Assembly (NCBI GenBank): GCA_036504595.1
Contig: DASXUX010000047.1
Location: forward strand, 94,611-158,610
Source: DASXUX01 sp036504595
Lineage (GTDB): Bacteria > Planctomycetota > SZUA-567 > H5-PLA8
DNA: 64,000 bases
Direction: 5' to 3'
Position numbers and translations under genes: made by a program. A model generated the notes under the pieces. That model made no database searches. It saw only the letters and a list, made by a program, of their open reading frames with translations, and was not told the origin of the DNA. This document shows, in pieces, positions 44,719 through 54,408 of this stretch; position 1 is the stretch's first letter, and the number at the start of each line of letters is the position of its first letter.

Positions 44719-45750
44719 ATGACGCGTGCATTCTGTCTGATTGCGGTGGTATTGGCCATGCTGGCGTTGGCGGGCTGCGGAGGAGGAACGGCCGGCACGG
44801 AGGCCGGCGCTACCGGCGGGGCGGACAGTGCCCGGAAGAAGCGCATAACAGTGGCGCTGTTGCCCAAGCGCAAAGGCGTGCCGTACTTCACGAGCTGCGC
44901 CGAGGGAGCGCAGGAAGCGGCCAAAGAACTGGGCGACGTCGACTTGATCTACGACGGTCCGACCGATGGCAGCGCAACGGCTGCAGCGGATATGATCGAT
45001 CGCTGGGTGCAGAAGAAGGTGGACGTGATCGCCGTCTCGCCCAACAACCCGGACGTCCTAAGCGCCGCCATGAAGAAGGCCCGCGACAAGGCCCTGCATG
45101 TGATCGCGTGGGACGCGGATGCGAAGCCTGAAAGCCGCGAGTTCTTCATCAATCAGGCGACAGCGCAGGACATCGGCTACGCGCTGGTGGACGCAATGGC
45201 CAAGGACATCGGCGGGGAAGGTGACGTTGCGATCATCAGCGCCACAGCCGCGGCTGCCAATCAGAACGAATGGATGAAGCACATGAAGGCGCGACTGGCG
45301 GAAAAATATCCAAAAATCCAGATCGTGGAGACCAAGTATCCCGGCGAGGACCAGAACGAAGCGCTGAAGATGGCTCAGGGATTCATCAGCGACCGCCCCA
45401 ATCTCAAGGGCATCTTCGGCATTTCCTCGATGGCCTTTCCTGCTGCGGCCAAAGCTGTGCGGGACGCCGGCAAGTCGGGCAAGATAATGGTCACCGGGCT
45501 TTCCACGCCCAACGACATGAAGGAGTTCGTCAAAGATGGTACGGTCAAATCCGTGATCCTCTGGAATACGAGGGATCTCGGTTATCTGACCGTTCACGTG
45601 GCACGCGCGTTGGCTCGCGGTGAACTTAAACCGGGTGCGACCACCTTCAAGGCTGGAAGACTCGCAGAGAAGGTCATCGCAGGGGACAACGTCTTGCTTG
45701 GAGACATCCTCGTCTTCACGAAAGAAAACATCGACAAGTACGATTTCTAG
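44719..45750 (+). CDS. Sugar-binding lipoprotein of the ABC importer (RhaS-like)
   Basis: 343 residues. A lipoprotein signal with lipobox LAGC (FCLIAVVLAMLALAGCGGG) anchors it to a membrane. The mature part is a type I periplasmic-binding fold (VALLPKRKGVPYFTSCAEGA, IDRWVQKKVDVIAVSPNNPD, HVIAWDADAKPESREFFINQ), like RhaS/LsrB-type receptors. Of the in-frame starts, ATG 44719 has GGGAG 8 bases upstream and gives the proper signal. Last gene of the importer operon; its stop lies 18 bases from the convergent GH106 gene, with no room for a separate terminator. Ligand inferred to be L-rhamnose or a related deoxysugar. Confidence 0.92.
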   Translation: MTRAFCLIAVVLAMLALAGCGGGTAGTEAGATGGADSARKKRITVALLPKRKGVPYFTSCAEGAQEAAKELGDVDLIYDGPTDGSATAAADMIDRWVQKKVDVIAVSPNNPDVLSAAMKKARDKALHVIAWDADAKPESREFFINQATAQDIGYALVDAMAKDIGGEGDVAIISATAAAANQNEWMKHMKARLAEKYPKIQIVETKYPGEDQNEALKMAQGFISDRPNLKGIFGISSMAFPAAAKAVRDAGKSGKIMVTGLSTPNDMKEFVKDGTVKSVILWNTRDLGYLTVHVARALARGELKPGATTFKAGRLAEKVIAGDNVLLGDILVFTKENIDKYDF

Positions 45751-45768
45751 TTGCTTCTCAAAGCAACT

Positions 45769-48700
45769 CTACATCCCATGCTCGTACATGAGGAGCTTCG
45801 CGGATTTCGGCGCAAACGGCTCAATGACGATCTTGTTGGCGCCGGGCTTGAGATGTTTCGTCACGTCCAGCCGGAATGGCTTCCCGAGGAATCCGCCGGC
45901 ATATTGCCCATTCACCGTCACGCGCGCCGCCGCTTCGGGCGTGATTTCATCCATTTCGATGACCGCGCGCACCTTGGCCAGATTCACATCGGCGGGCAAT
46001 TCGCAGTGCCCGCAGAATGGATCGCTCTTGACGGGACTCACGGCAACCTTCCCGGGCTTCGTGCCGCCAGCGCTGGCAAAACTACCCCACGGCGCGCAGC
46101 CGTAGTTGCCCAGTACCTTCGCGGCAGGCCACGCCCTGTCATCGTAGGCTGTCTGATTCCAGCCAGGCTGTTCCTTGTCGGCCGCCTTCCACGTCGCATC
46201 AATGCTGCCCGTCATTGGCGCACCATCCTCAAACGCGATCTCATACTTGCCAATCAATCCCGCGGGACTCGGCTGGTCTGTCATATTCAGCGCGGAAAAA
46301 GCAAAGACGTTAGTGCCTTCGATAATCAGTTTTGTGATATCAATCTTCGTCGGAGCACGCCACCCCTCGGGGTCGTCGCTGCTCTTGCCAGCCTCTTTTC
46401 CATTAACGAACAGAGTGAAGGCGTTGTCGCATGTGCCGACGAAACGCGCCAGTTTTGCTTTGCGCCCCGCGGGAACAGTGCATCCGCCGCGGAAGTACCG
46501 CGTGCCGGGCGGCGCGGCCTGAGCCGGATTGCCGTCTGGATACCACACCCACGCACAACCGTTGAAGGACACATCGGTCGTCGTCGGCGTGGGAGCTGCC
46601 GCTTGCGGCGCACTGGGGATAATCATCTCTGGCGGCGTGGCATCGCGCACAACCTCAATCGGCGCGCGGGCAGGCTTCACTGCCAGCGGCATACGCCCGG
46701 GCAACTCTCGTTTATCCTTCTGGAACATCAGCACGACGCTCTCAGATGGTTCCAGCGTCAGTTCCAGTTCAACAACGTTGTCGGCGACGCGCTCATATTG
46801 CACTGAAGTGATCTCATTCCGCATCGCATCCCACACTTCGGGTTCGCCGCTCGCTGTGATCCTGAAGCGAAAGTGCCGCGCATCGCCGGTGTGGTTCTGA
46901 TTGCACACCAGGAACACGTCGCTCCCGGCCTTCACGCGGTGGAGCACATGCAGCCAGTTGTCGGTCTTTCCTGCGACCACTTCGAGCGTTGGATGAATAC
47001 CCGCGCTGCCGGTCAGCGCTTTCTGCACATCGTCGACGCTCGGCTTCGCAGGCAGGAAGTACGCCTTTCCGCCCGCAGCGCTCGTTTTGCACGCCGTCAG
47101 GCCCGGCTGCGCGTCACCCCAGATGGCATCGCGCAGCGCTGCGATGTCGGCCGACGTCTTCCCAAGTGTTGCGGACTTCGACGGCAGGAAGTTATAGCCG
47201 ACAACGATGCCGCCTTTTTCGAAGAACTCTTTCGCCTTCGCCAGCGTCGCGCAGGGAATCACCTCGACCGGCGGCACGACGAGAATCTGGTACGTCTCCT
47301 TGTGCAGCTTGAGCGCCTTGCCGTCGAGTTTCGCATCATTCTCCCACGCGTCGTAGAGCACCCAGTCGCAATCGAACAGCGCGTCCTGCAGCGTGCTCGT
47401 AAATTCTTCCGGGCGAACAGCCTTGCCCGCGTGCATGCTTTGTCCGACATGCAAAAACGCCACAGGGCAGACATGCCTTCCGCCCGTCAGCAGCGTGCTC
47501 AAGCGGCTGCTGTAATCAGCCCACACGCGGTACAACGGCCAGCGCGGCTCAAATCCGCCGTTGTAGAAATACGGCGGGTAGTCGCTGTCATAGGGCGCGC
47601 GCGGATTGAACGAATGCGGAATCAACATATTCACGCCGCGGACGTGGTGCCAGTCCGCCAGCCACTTCATCTGCGGATACGTCAGCACCTGATTGTAGCC
47701 GCCGTAGATTTCGCAGAACGCGACGTCGTTGGCTTTGTTGTATGTGTGCGAAATGGAACTGGCGATCTTCGGCATCTGATACAGACCCATGTTGCGCTGA
47801 CCTGGAAAGACCTGATTGCAGACAAGATCAATGCCGCCCATGTCGCTGTATTTCTGCAACTGCATCATATTGCCGCCTGACATGCCGCGGCTGAAGAAGT
47901 CGTTGCCGTGTTCCATGAAATGTCCCATGGAAAAGACATTGTGCTCGCGGCACCACTTGGCCATGCCGCCGTACATCGTCCGTCCCCACGCTTCGGCAAA
48001 CAGGTCGAGATAACCGTAGAATGCCGCCGTCTGTTCCTCGCCTGCGAGTTTGAACTTGTACGCGACCAGCAGTTTATTGAGATCCAATTTGCGTTCGACG
48101 GCCAGTGTGATCATATCGCTGCCCCAGTCGCCCTGCGTCTCGGGTTCGTCGTAGAAATACCCGACGATCGCCTTGCCGAAGTCCTGCTTGAAGCGATCAT
48201 AGTGCGGCTGGTACACCGTCTTGATGAACCAGTCCACGCACTCGCGGTCGGCGCCGTCCACGGAAATCATCTGCTGCTGCCCGCCGCGCTTCCCTTTGAA
48301 CTTCCACGCGAACTTCATGACGCGCCACTCGCCCGCGGGCGCATCCCACTCCAACATCCCGTTCTTCACCGACGCCGTCAGGTTCACGAGGCTCGAACCG
48401 TCCACTGTGTCGCCGTCCGCAGCCTTACCCGCAATCACGGCGATGATGTTCGCGTCGCCGTAACCAGCTTCACTGATCTTCTTCGGACCGGTGATGCTGA
48501 CGGTCGTTGCTTCAAGGAGTTTGCTGCCATACTGCTCCGGCACGCGCCCGCCCATCATTTGACTTGGCCACCAATGATCGTCGTAGATGATCAGCGTCAG
48601 GTCGTTCTTCTTTGCGAACTGCAGGCAGATATCCAAGTCGCGATACCACCCTTCGCCAAGCCAGTCCTTGTGCGGTCGCGGCTCCGTCGTGAAGACACCG

Positions 48701-48927
48701 TTGCCGCCCTCGACGACCTTCCGCAACTCGCCTTCCAGTTGCGCCTGACTTTCCGTGCCGTGCATCCAGAAGAGCGGCCCCGTCAGCCGCCGCGCTTCCA
48801 TCGGGAGTTCGCGGAACTGCTTCTCGACAGCGGCGGCGGTCGGCTCCTTCGTCTCGGCCAGAGCTGTACCGCACGGCAAACACCCGGCGATCACTGCAGC
48901 CAGCATCAGCGCCAATACCCGTCTCAT
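45769..48927 (-). CDS. GH106-like glycosidase lipoprotein (2)
   Basis: 1052 residues. The start has a lipobox (MRRVLALMLAAVIAGC, IAGC), so it is probably a membrane-anchored lipoprotein. GH106-like catalytic region: PLFWMHGTESQAQLEGELRK at the start, the DE pair in VGYFYDEPETQG (D260/E261) and the Glu in FCEIYGGYNQ (E406), aligned with the other two enzymes here. The C-terminal 250 residues hold jelly-roll/galactose-binding-like domains (GKEAGKSSDDPEGWRAPTKI) and a final beta domain. ATG at 48927 has GGAGGGG 2 bases upstream; the frame opens 10 codons earlier. The gene lies 54 bases after the third GH106 gene, with RhaT and isomerase upstream: one leftward operon. Confidence 0.82.
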   Translation of the reverse strand: MRRVLALMLAAVIAGCLPCGTALAETKEPTAAAVEKQFRELPMEARRLTGPLFWMHGTESQAQLEGELRKVVEGGNGVFTTEPRPHKDWLGEGWYRDLDICLQFAKKNDLTLIIYDDHWWPSQMMGGRVPEQYGSKLLEATTVSITGPKKISEAGYGDANIIAVIAGKAADGDTVDGSSLVNLTASVKNGMLEWDAPAGEWRVMKFAWKFKGKRGGQQQMISVDGADRECVDWFIKTVYQPHYDRFKQDFGKAIVGYFYDEPETQGDWGSDMITLAVERKLDLNKLLVAYKFKLAGEEQTAAFYGYLDLFAEAWGRTMYGGMAKWCREHNVFSMGHFMEHGNDFFSRGMSGGNMMQLQKYSDMGGIDLVCNQVFPGQRNMGLYQMPKIASSISHTYNKANDVAFCEIYGGYNQVLTYPQMKWLADWHHVRGVNMLIPHSFNPRAPYDSDYPPYFYNGGFEPRWPLYRVWADYSSRLSTLLTGGRHVCPVAFLHVGQSMHAGKAVRPEEFTSTLQDALFDCDWVLYDAWENDAKLDGKALKLHKETYQILVVPPVEVIPCATLAKAKEFFEKGGIVVGYNFLPSKSATLGKTSADIAALRDAIWGDAQPGLTACKTSAAGGKAYFLPAKPSVDDVQKALTGSAGIHPTLEVVAGKTDNWLHVLHRVKAGSDVFLVCNQNHTGDARHFRFRITASGEPEVWDAMRNEITSVQYERVADNVVELELTLEPSESVVLMFQKDKRELPGRMPLAVKPARAPIEVVRDATPPEMIIPSAPQAAAPTPTTTDVSFNGCAWVWYPDGNPAQAAPPGTRYFRGGCTVPAGRKAKLARFVGTCDNAFTLFVNGKEAGKSSDDPEGWRAPTKIDITKLIIEGTNVFAFSALNMTDQPSPAGLIGKYEIAFEDGAPMTGSIDATWKAADKEQPGWNQTAYDDRAWPAAKVLGNYGCAPWGSFASAGGTKPGKVAVSPVKSDPFCGHCELPADVNLAKVRAVIEMDEITPEAAARVTVNGQYAGGFLGKPFRLDVTKHLKPGANKIVIEPFAPKSAKLLMYEHGM

Positions 48928-48942
48928 GTCCCCTCCTCGCTC

Positions 48943-48991
48943 CTCAGTACTCAGCACTCATTTTTCAGCACTCGCCACTCGCTACTCGTTA
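48943..48991. repeat. Heptamer repeat, CTCAGCA/CTCGCTA family
   Basis: Seven exact 7-base units: CTCAGTA, CTCAGCA, CTCATTT, TTCAGCA, CTCGCCA, CTCGCTA, CTCGTTA. The stop codon of the 48982 gene (TAG, plus strand CTA) lies inside the sixth unit, so the repeat forms the end of that coding sequence. Confidence 0.8.
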
Positions 48992-51594
48992 CCCATGATG
49001 AACACCGAATGTATGGGCGCGAGTTTCAGCCGCACGCGCATCACATCGCAGCTGTTGTCAGACGTCGCCTCCGCTTCGCACGCGCCCATCGTGCCCGTGT
49101 GGGGGTCCCATAATTCCAGCTTGTGCTTTCCGCGCAGCCGCACGAACACATCTGCCGGAGCATCGGACGAATTTCCAAAGAAATACACCTGCCGGCCATC
49201 AACAACCTTGTGGATGTACGACAGGTTGCCGTTCTTGACGGCGACGTCGTTCTCGAACGCCACGTCGTACACTTTCAGCGCAGCATCGAGTGCCGCCTTC
49301 AGCGCGCCCGCTTGCGGTGAAGCGATGAAGTACGTCTTGCCGCCTTTCGCGTTGGTTTGGACGCTCGACGTTCCGCTCGCATGCGCCAGATTGCGGCCAG
49401 CCGCATCGCAGATCTCAAACTCGTAGATCGACACGCTGTCGGAAGTGATGGCGTCCAGGCACAGCCGCACCTTCGACGCGCTCACGGGCGCGAACGTGTC
49501 GGTCTTCTCCGCGCCAAGCTGTTCGCCCTTCACGCAGTCGTTCCATTTCGCGCCATTCCACGACTGAATCCGATATGCGCGCGTGCGCTCGAAAGCTTCG
49601 CGCACGGTTGTCTTGACGAATGTTTTCGCCACGCCGAAGTCCACTTCCAGCCACTGCGGGTTCTTGTCGCCGTCAGCGGCATTCCAGCGGCTCTGCGCAT
49701 CGCCGTCCACAGCCCTCGACGGCTCGAATCCTCCCCCTGCCCACGCACTCGACGCCGTCACGCGCGGAAAGTCGGCTTTCTTCGCCACGCCCGTGCCAAA
49801 CATCACCGCGATGGTCTCCCGCACGTCCTTGTCCTTGCCAAACTCCGCCGACGTATCCGGCAGGCGCGTCGTCGCAATGACCTTGCCGCCGTTGTCGTAG
49901 AACTCCTTGATCTTCTTCAGGCTGCTCCAATGGATCGTGCGCGAGCCGGGGATCACGAACACCTTGTACTGCTCCGCATTGACCTTGTTCTCAAGATGGA
50001 GGTCCGTGCCTTTCACGCTGCACTTTGCATCGAGCACTTCCGGATGAATGAATGTGAAGTCGCGCCGCACGCCCAACGCCAACGCCTCGCCGACCTGCAT
50101 GTAATCGGCTTCGAGAACGTCCACACAGCCTTCATATGGCTTTCCTGGACCAAACCACGATCCGGCCTGCAGCGTCGCGATGGGATACAGCACACCGATG
50201 TCCGCGACATGCCGCCCCGTCTGGAGCACTCGCTGCAGCCGCCCGATGTACTTGTTGTACGCGGCCAACTCGGGGCCGTATGTCGCTGCGCCCGGCGTCA
50301 GGTCAGGCGGAAAAAGAGCCTTCGGCGATGCGTACCATACCGCATGAGGCACCATCATGTTGATGCCCTTCGCAAACTGATCCATCGCTTCCTTGTAGAG
50401 GTTCGCCAGCGGCATGTTCTTGATCGCGCCATAGCACTCCGTCATCACCAACTGATGATCGAAGTTATAGGCTGCCGAACTGACGACCTTGTACGCCCGC
50501 GACCCTCGCCCATAACTGAAAATCTGATCCAGGCCGGGAATGTTCTGGTGCTTGAACGCCTTGATTAAATCGCCGGCCTGCCCGATCACCGGATTGACCA
50601 GTTCTTCCTGATCCACGTGGCCCGTCAGTTGAATGCGGTGTTCGCGGCACCAGTCGTTGATCGTCTTCGGAAAACCTGTCGCATACAGTTCCGCGCGCAT
50701 ACCAAACAACGCATTGCGGGCCGCAGCAGTGTCCGGCCCGATGTCCATGAACAGCGCCGGGTAGTGCACGACCGGATCGTCCGCAAACTTCTGTTTGTAC
50801 TTTTCATTGAAGCTGTCCGTCCACGCGCGCCCGCCCTTCACGTGATACATCGCAGGCTCATCGTAGAACGCGCTGTCAATTGTCGTGCCGAAATGCGATG
50901 GGAACTTGTCGTAGTACGCCTGGTACGTCAGCTCAATGAAGCACTTCACGGCCTCGGGGCTCAGGTAATCCACCAGCCTGTCGCCGCCGTCGGGAACGCA
51001 AGTAAAGAGCATCACCTTCCACTCGCCGGTCGGCGCGTCCCAAACCAGTTTGCCGTCCTTCGCCTTGCTCGTGATGTTCTCTCGCTGCTTCGTGGCCATG
51101 TTCATTGCGACTACGCCCATCAGCATTCCCGCGGGCACGGCCTGCTCGACGCTCTGCGGTCCCGTCACGTCCACGGCCAGTACGTCGAGACGTTTGCTCA
51201 GCGCTTCGGGATGTTTCTTCGCCAAGAGCCCACCCGCCGAACCGCTCGGGAACCAGAACTCATCGTACAGGCACAGCTTCATGCCCAATTCCGCGGCTTT
51301 CCCGACGGCGGCCTGGTAGTGGTTGAGAAACTCCGGCGTCATGAAGGGCACGCCCATCTCGCCGGTCGGCAGAATACCCATGCCGTAGTAGCCGGCGTCT
51401 TTGCACGCAGCGACCATCGAACGCGTCTTCTCCGCGTCCAGTCTGCCGTTCCAGAACCACAGCGGCCGCGAATGCCAGCGCAGCGGCGGGTCGGCAAAGT
51501 CCTTGCGCAGTTCCGCGTCGCTCGTCGTGTCTCCCGCTCGAAGCGTTCCGCACGCCAATGCCAGCGCAACGATAGTGAACGCAACCTGTCTCAT
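48982..51594 (-). CDS. GH106-like glycosidase with F5/8-type C domain (3)
   Basis: 870 residues with a signal peptide (RQVAFTIVALALACGTLRA). GH106-like region: RPLWFWNGRLDAEKTRSMVA, YGMGILPTGEMG, the DE pair in SAFYDEPAMYH (D245/E246) and the Glu in MTECYGAIKN (E386). An F5/8-type C (CBM32-like) discoidin domain sits at about 620-745 (RAVDGDAQSRWNAADGDKNP, WLEVDFG), probably for binding the polysaccharide. It differs from the other two enzymes here in domain order, suggesting a different linkage. The ATG at 51594 follows GAGGA at 9 bases; the GTG just before it is rejected. Its stop lies in a heptamer repeat. Cotranscribed with RhaT and the isomerase. Confidence 0.82.
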   Translation of the reverse strand: MRQVAFTIVALALACGTLRAGDTTSDAELRKDFADPPLRWHSRPLWFWNGRLDAEKTRSMVAACKDAGYYGMGILPTGEMGVPFMTPEFLNHYQAAVGKAAELGMKLCLYDEFWFPSGSAGGLLAKKHPEALSKRLDVLAVDVTGPQSVEQAVPAGMLMGVVAMNMATKQRENITSKAKDGKLVWDAPTGEWKVMLFTCVPDGGDRLVDYLSPEAVKCFIELTYQAYYDKFPSHFGTTIDSAFYDEPAMYHVKGGRAWTDSFNEKYKQKFADDPVVHYPALFMDIGPDTAAARNALFGMRAELYATGFPKTINDWCREHRIQLTGHVDQEELVNPVIGQAGDLIKAFKHQNIPGLDQIFSYGRGSRAYKVVSSAAYNFDHQLVMTECYGAIKNMPLANLYKEAMDQFAKGINMMVPHAVWYASPKALFPPDLTPGAATYGPELAAYNKYIGRLQRVLQTGRHVADIGVLYPIATLQAGSWFGPGKPYEGCVDVLEADYMQVGEALALGVRRDFTFIHPEVLDAKCSVKGTDLHLENKVNAEQYKVFVIPGSRTIHWSSLKKIKEFYDNGGKVIATTRLPDTSAEFGKDKDVRETIAVMFGTGVAKKADFPRVTASSAWAGGGFEPSRAVDGDAQSRWNAADGDKNPQWLEVDFGVAKTFVKTTVREAFERTRAYRIQSWNGAKWNDCVKGEQLGAEKTDTFAPVSASKVRLCLDAITSDSVSIYEFEICDAAGRNLAHASGTSSVQTNAKGGKTYFIASPQAGALKAALDAALKVYDVAFENDVAVKNGNLSYIHKVVDGRQVYFFGNSSDAPADVFVRLRGKHKLELWDPHTGTMGACEAEATSDNSCDVMRVRLKLAPIHSVFIMGNE

Positions 51595-51624
51595 CACATC
51601 AAGTCCTCTGTTCGCGGCGCTGAT

Positions 51625-52725
51625 TCACTTCGGCTTCAGGTAGTAGCCGTAGCCAGCGATGAGCGTGGACACGATCAGTACGACCAGGCCGAGGGCCATC
51701 AATGTCCGTGTGCGCCCGCTGGCGTCCTTCCATTCCTTCAGGCCAATACCCCACAGTGTGCTGAAGATGATGATGCTAGCCATGTGCAGCGTCCAACTCG
51801 CATAGTCGTAGCTCCCCATGCGCGTCTGGCCCATCCCGTAGAAGAAGAACTGCATGTACCACGTGATCCCCGCCAGAGCGCAAAATAGGTAGTTGAGTGC
51901 CAGCGTTGCTGCGGGCGGTGTCACCGCCGGCATGGTATCGCTGGGCGCAGCAGCGCCGCCAATGTATTGCCCGCCTGTCTTGTTCTTCAGGTTCAGGAAC
52001 ACGCACCAGATGAAATTGGTCGTGAATCCGCCCATCATCACCACGATGAGCACGGGCAGGTTCTGCCACAGGTCCATGCGGCCGTGCTGCAGCAACTGCG
52101 CTTTCGCTGCATCCGCGATCGGCTGTCCCGCTGTGAATCCAAACGACATGCAGGCGCTCATGACGCCGGCGAATGCCGCGACGGCAACGCCTTTGAAGAA
52201 GCTGAACTCCTTAACGCTCGATTTCTTCTGTTCGTCGGTGAGTTCCTTCTCCTTCGACATTCCCGCCAGTCCGGTGACCGCGATGCCCAGCAGGCATACG
52301 GGAATGCTTCCCAACACAACCTTGCCATCAATGGAGGATGCAATGGCGCCAAGCGTGCCTTTGAAGATAGGCGGGATGAGCGCTCCGCAGGCCGAACAGA
52401 AACCGAGCGCGATGGCGTAGCCCAGCGACATGCCCAGATAGCGCACGCTCAAGCCGAAGGTCAATCCGCCGATGCCCCATAGCACGCCGAAGAAGTAGGT
52501 CCAGAAGAGGCAACTGGCGCGCGCCTGCTGCAGGATCGCCACCGGTTCCGGCACCAGCAGCAGCGCGAGTATCCACGGCGCAATGATCCAGCTAAAGAAG
52601 CCGCCAGCGAGCCAGTACGTCTCCCACGCCCAGCCTTTCACGCCGCGGTACGGCACGTAGAAGCTGCCCGCAGCCAAGCCACCCAGCCAATGGAAGAAGA
52701 CGCCCAGAACAGGATTCTCGTTCAC
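51625..52725 (-). CDS. rhaT: L-rhamnose/proton symporter
   Basis: 366 residues with ten membrane segments, in the RhaT branch of the drug/metabolite transporter superfamily. Matches include GVFFHWLGGLAAGSFYVPYR at the N-terminus, ETYWLAGGFFSWIIAPW, FGVLWGIGGLTFGLSVRYLG, MSLGYAIALGFCSACGALIPP and GGFTTNFIWCVFLNLKNKTG. Brings L-rhamnose across the inner membrane with a proton. GTG start with GGAGG 7 bases upstream. It follows the isomerase gene by 23 bases and precedes the third GH106 gene. This gives the cell a second rhamnose uptake route besides the ABC importer. Confidence 0.93.
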   Translation of the reverse strand: MNENPVLGVFFHWLGGLAAGSFYVPYRGVKGWAWETYWLAGGFFSWIIAPWILALLLVPEPVAILQQARASCLFWTYFFGVLWGIGGLTFGLSVRYLGMSLGYAIALGFCSACGALIPPIFKGTLGAIASSIDGKVVLGSIPVCLLGIAVTGLAGMSKEKELTDEQKKSSVKEFSFFKGVAVAAFAGVMSACMSFGFTAGQPIADAAKAQLLQHGRMDLWQNLPVLIVVMMGGFTTNFIWCVFLNLKNKTGGQYIGGAAAPSDTMPAVTPPAATLALNYLFCALAGITWYMQFFFYGMGQTRMGSYDYASWTLHMASIIIFSTLWGIGLKEWKDASGRTRTLMALGLVVLIVSTLIAGYGYYLKPK

Positions 52726-52748
52726 GCTCTAGCCTCCACTGTTCTTCG

Positions 52749-54248
52749 TCAGCAAACCTTGATGAACTCGAGGCCCCAGATGGCCGCGAGTTTCTCCAAC
52801 TTCGTCCCAATGTGTCCGACACCAATGGCGCAATGATGCGCCGGACCGGCCTTTGACCACGTGTTCACAAACGCCTTCGCTCCGATGGAGAACCGATAGC
52901 GGCTGTTCGTGTTGCCGATGTGCAGTATCGGCCCCGCCACGGAGTCGCCTTCCGCGGCCAGCAACTGCAGCTTCCCATTGCCATTCTGCACTACAGAAAG
53001 AATAGTCACGGGTCCGTTTTTCACGCGCATCTCAACTGACAGTCCTTTGCCCGGCTTGCCGTGGTACACCGGCAGTGGCACGAGTTTCACGCGCCCTTCG
53101 GCGATGGCCATGTGTCCGGGACCGTCGTGCCCCAGCATGACGATGTCGTCGTTGAAGTCCATCGCATAGAATTCAGAGAAGGAGCCGCCCGCGCCGAACT
53201 CGTCCATGATCTTCATGGCCTGCACGTTCTTGATCTCGCACTCGCCTGCCACGGGAACATGATGAGCCGTCAGCAGCGAATTGCCCGCGATGACTGACGT
53301 GACGATGTTCTCGTAGTCGTTGCCCGCGGTGCCCTCATAGTAATACGCCAGCGCGCCGAGTTGGTGTTCTTCCACCAGCCTGTCGAGTGAGCAGGATGTC
53401 TGCGCCGCGCGGGTCAGTTCATCCTGCGAGCACTCCGACTGCACGTCAAATTCAGCGCGGAACTGTTCCAGCTTGGCCTGCAACTGCCGTGGCGACACTT
53501 CTTCACGGAACCTGCTCAGTTCGCACATCTCCAGCAGTTCAAAATGGCAGCCGAAGGCGGCGGCCTGCTGCGTCATGTCGCTGTAGACGTCCAGCATACC
53601 GCAGTAGTAATGGCCGAGCACTCCCACGCGGTTGGCGGACATGGTTGCAGCAACACGCGCCGCTTCCACCCAGTCGTTGATTTCTTTCCACGCCTGCGGA
53701 TCGGTCAGCGTGCCGGTGACAAGGTGATACGGAACATTGGCGCGATTGAAAACGCAGGCGATCTCGGGCGCAGAACATGCCTGGCAATGCGCCAGCCACT
53801 CGCCCGTCATGGCGCCGCGGTCGCCAAGCGCATTGAACGCCGTGTAGTCAATCGCCGCAACAGGCTGCAGATTCAGCACGATCACCGGCACTTTCGCTTT
53901 CTGAACGACGGGCAGGACCGTGGAACTGAGCGCATAGGTGGAGATGTACAGAAAAATCATCTGCACATCCTGGAACTTGAACAGCTGGGCGGCTTCGCGC
54001 GCTTTCTGCGGCGAATCCACGAGACCGGCGTCAACAACCTCAATGCCCGGCCGCTGCAACCTGTCGTGAATGCCACGCTGATAGCCTTGCAGTCGTTCGC
54101 GCAAACCTTTGAACTGCGGCCAATAGGTATCCAGACCGATGCCGAAAAGCCCCACGCGAATCGTGGCGCCGGTTTCCGTCCTGCCGGAAGAAGATGAGCG
54201 GGCCGCCTGTAACGCAATATTTGCCGCGCTGCTGTGAGCTGATCCCAT
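52749..54248 (-). CDS. L-fucose/L-arabinose isomerase-fold protein
   Basis: 499 residues, no signal peptide. FucI/AraA family: an N-terminal Rossmann-like half (IRVGLFGIGLDTYWPQFKGL, VQMIFLYISTYALSSTVLPV), a middle domain (RVGVLGHYYCGMLDVYSDMT) and a C-terminal barrel. Candidate metal ligands are the Glu in YYEGTAGNDYEN, the Glu/Asp in EFYAMDFNDD, and the His in GHDGPGHMA. The likely role is an aldose-ketose isomerase feeding L-rhamnose, L-fucose or L-arabinose into catabolism; the neighbours favour a 6-deoxyhexose, while the true rhamnose isomerase RhaA is a different sequence family. ATG 54248 has GGAGGA 5 bases upstream. First gene of the leftward operon, divergent from the AraC regulator. 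Confidence 0.85.
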   Translation of the reverse strand: MGSAHSSAANIALQAARSSSSGRTETGATIRVGLFGIGLDTYWPQFKGLRERLQGYQRGIHDRLQRPGIEVVDAGLVDSPQKAREAAQLFKFQDVQMIFLYISTYALSSTVLPVVQKAKVPVIVLNLQPVAAIDYTAFNALGDRGAMTGEWLAHCQACSAPEIACVFNRANVPYHLVTGTLTDPQAWKEINDWVEAARVAATMSANRVGVLGHYYCGMLDVYSDMTQQAAAFGCHFELLEMCELSRFREEVSPRQLQAKLEQFRAEFDVQSECSQDELTRAAQTSCSLDRLVEEHQLGALAYYYEGTAGNDYENIVTSVIAGNSLLTAHHVPVAGECEIKNVQAMKIMDEFGAGGSFSEFYAMDFNDDIVMLGHDGPGHMAIAEGRVKLVPLPVYHGKPGKGLSVEMRVKNGPVTILSVVQNGNGKLQLLAAEGDSVAGPILHIGNTNSRYRFSIGAKAFVNTWSKAGPAHHCAIGVGHIGTKLEKLAAIWGLEFIKVC

Positions 54249-54408
54249 CGCCGTCCTCCGCCGAAGACTCAGTTGAAAACGATCCACGAGGCGTGTTCAG
54301 ACAGAGCCAAATACCTTTTCTGGCACGCCGCTGTCTGTCGCTTTTCTCTTCTAGTTCTACAACAGACTCGTTGGACAGATTGGTCTTTGTGATGTACTTT
54401 TTGGCATT
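54249..54408. promoter_or_regulatory. Divergent control region between isomerase operon and AraC gene
   Basis: 160 bases between two divergent starts. CAGACAGAG, GTCTGTCG and GGACAGA related motifs recur within it (about 54297-54400) and could be AraC-type direct half-sites. No consensus promoter is visible for either gene, which fits activator-dependent transcription. Confidence 0.35.
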
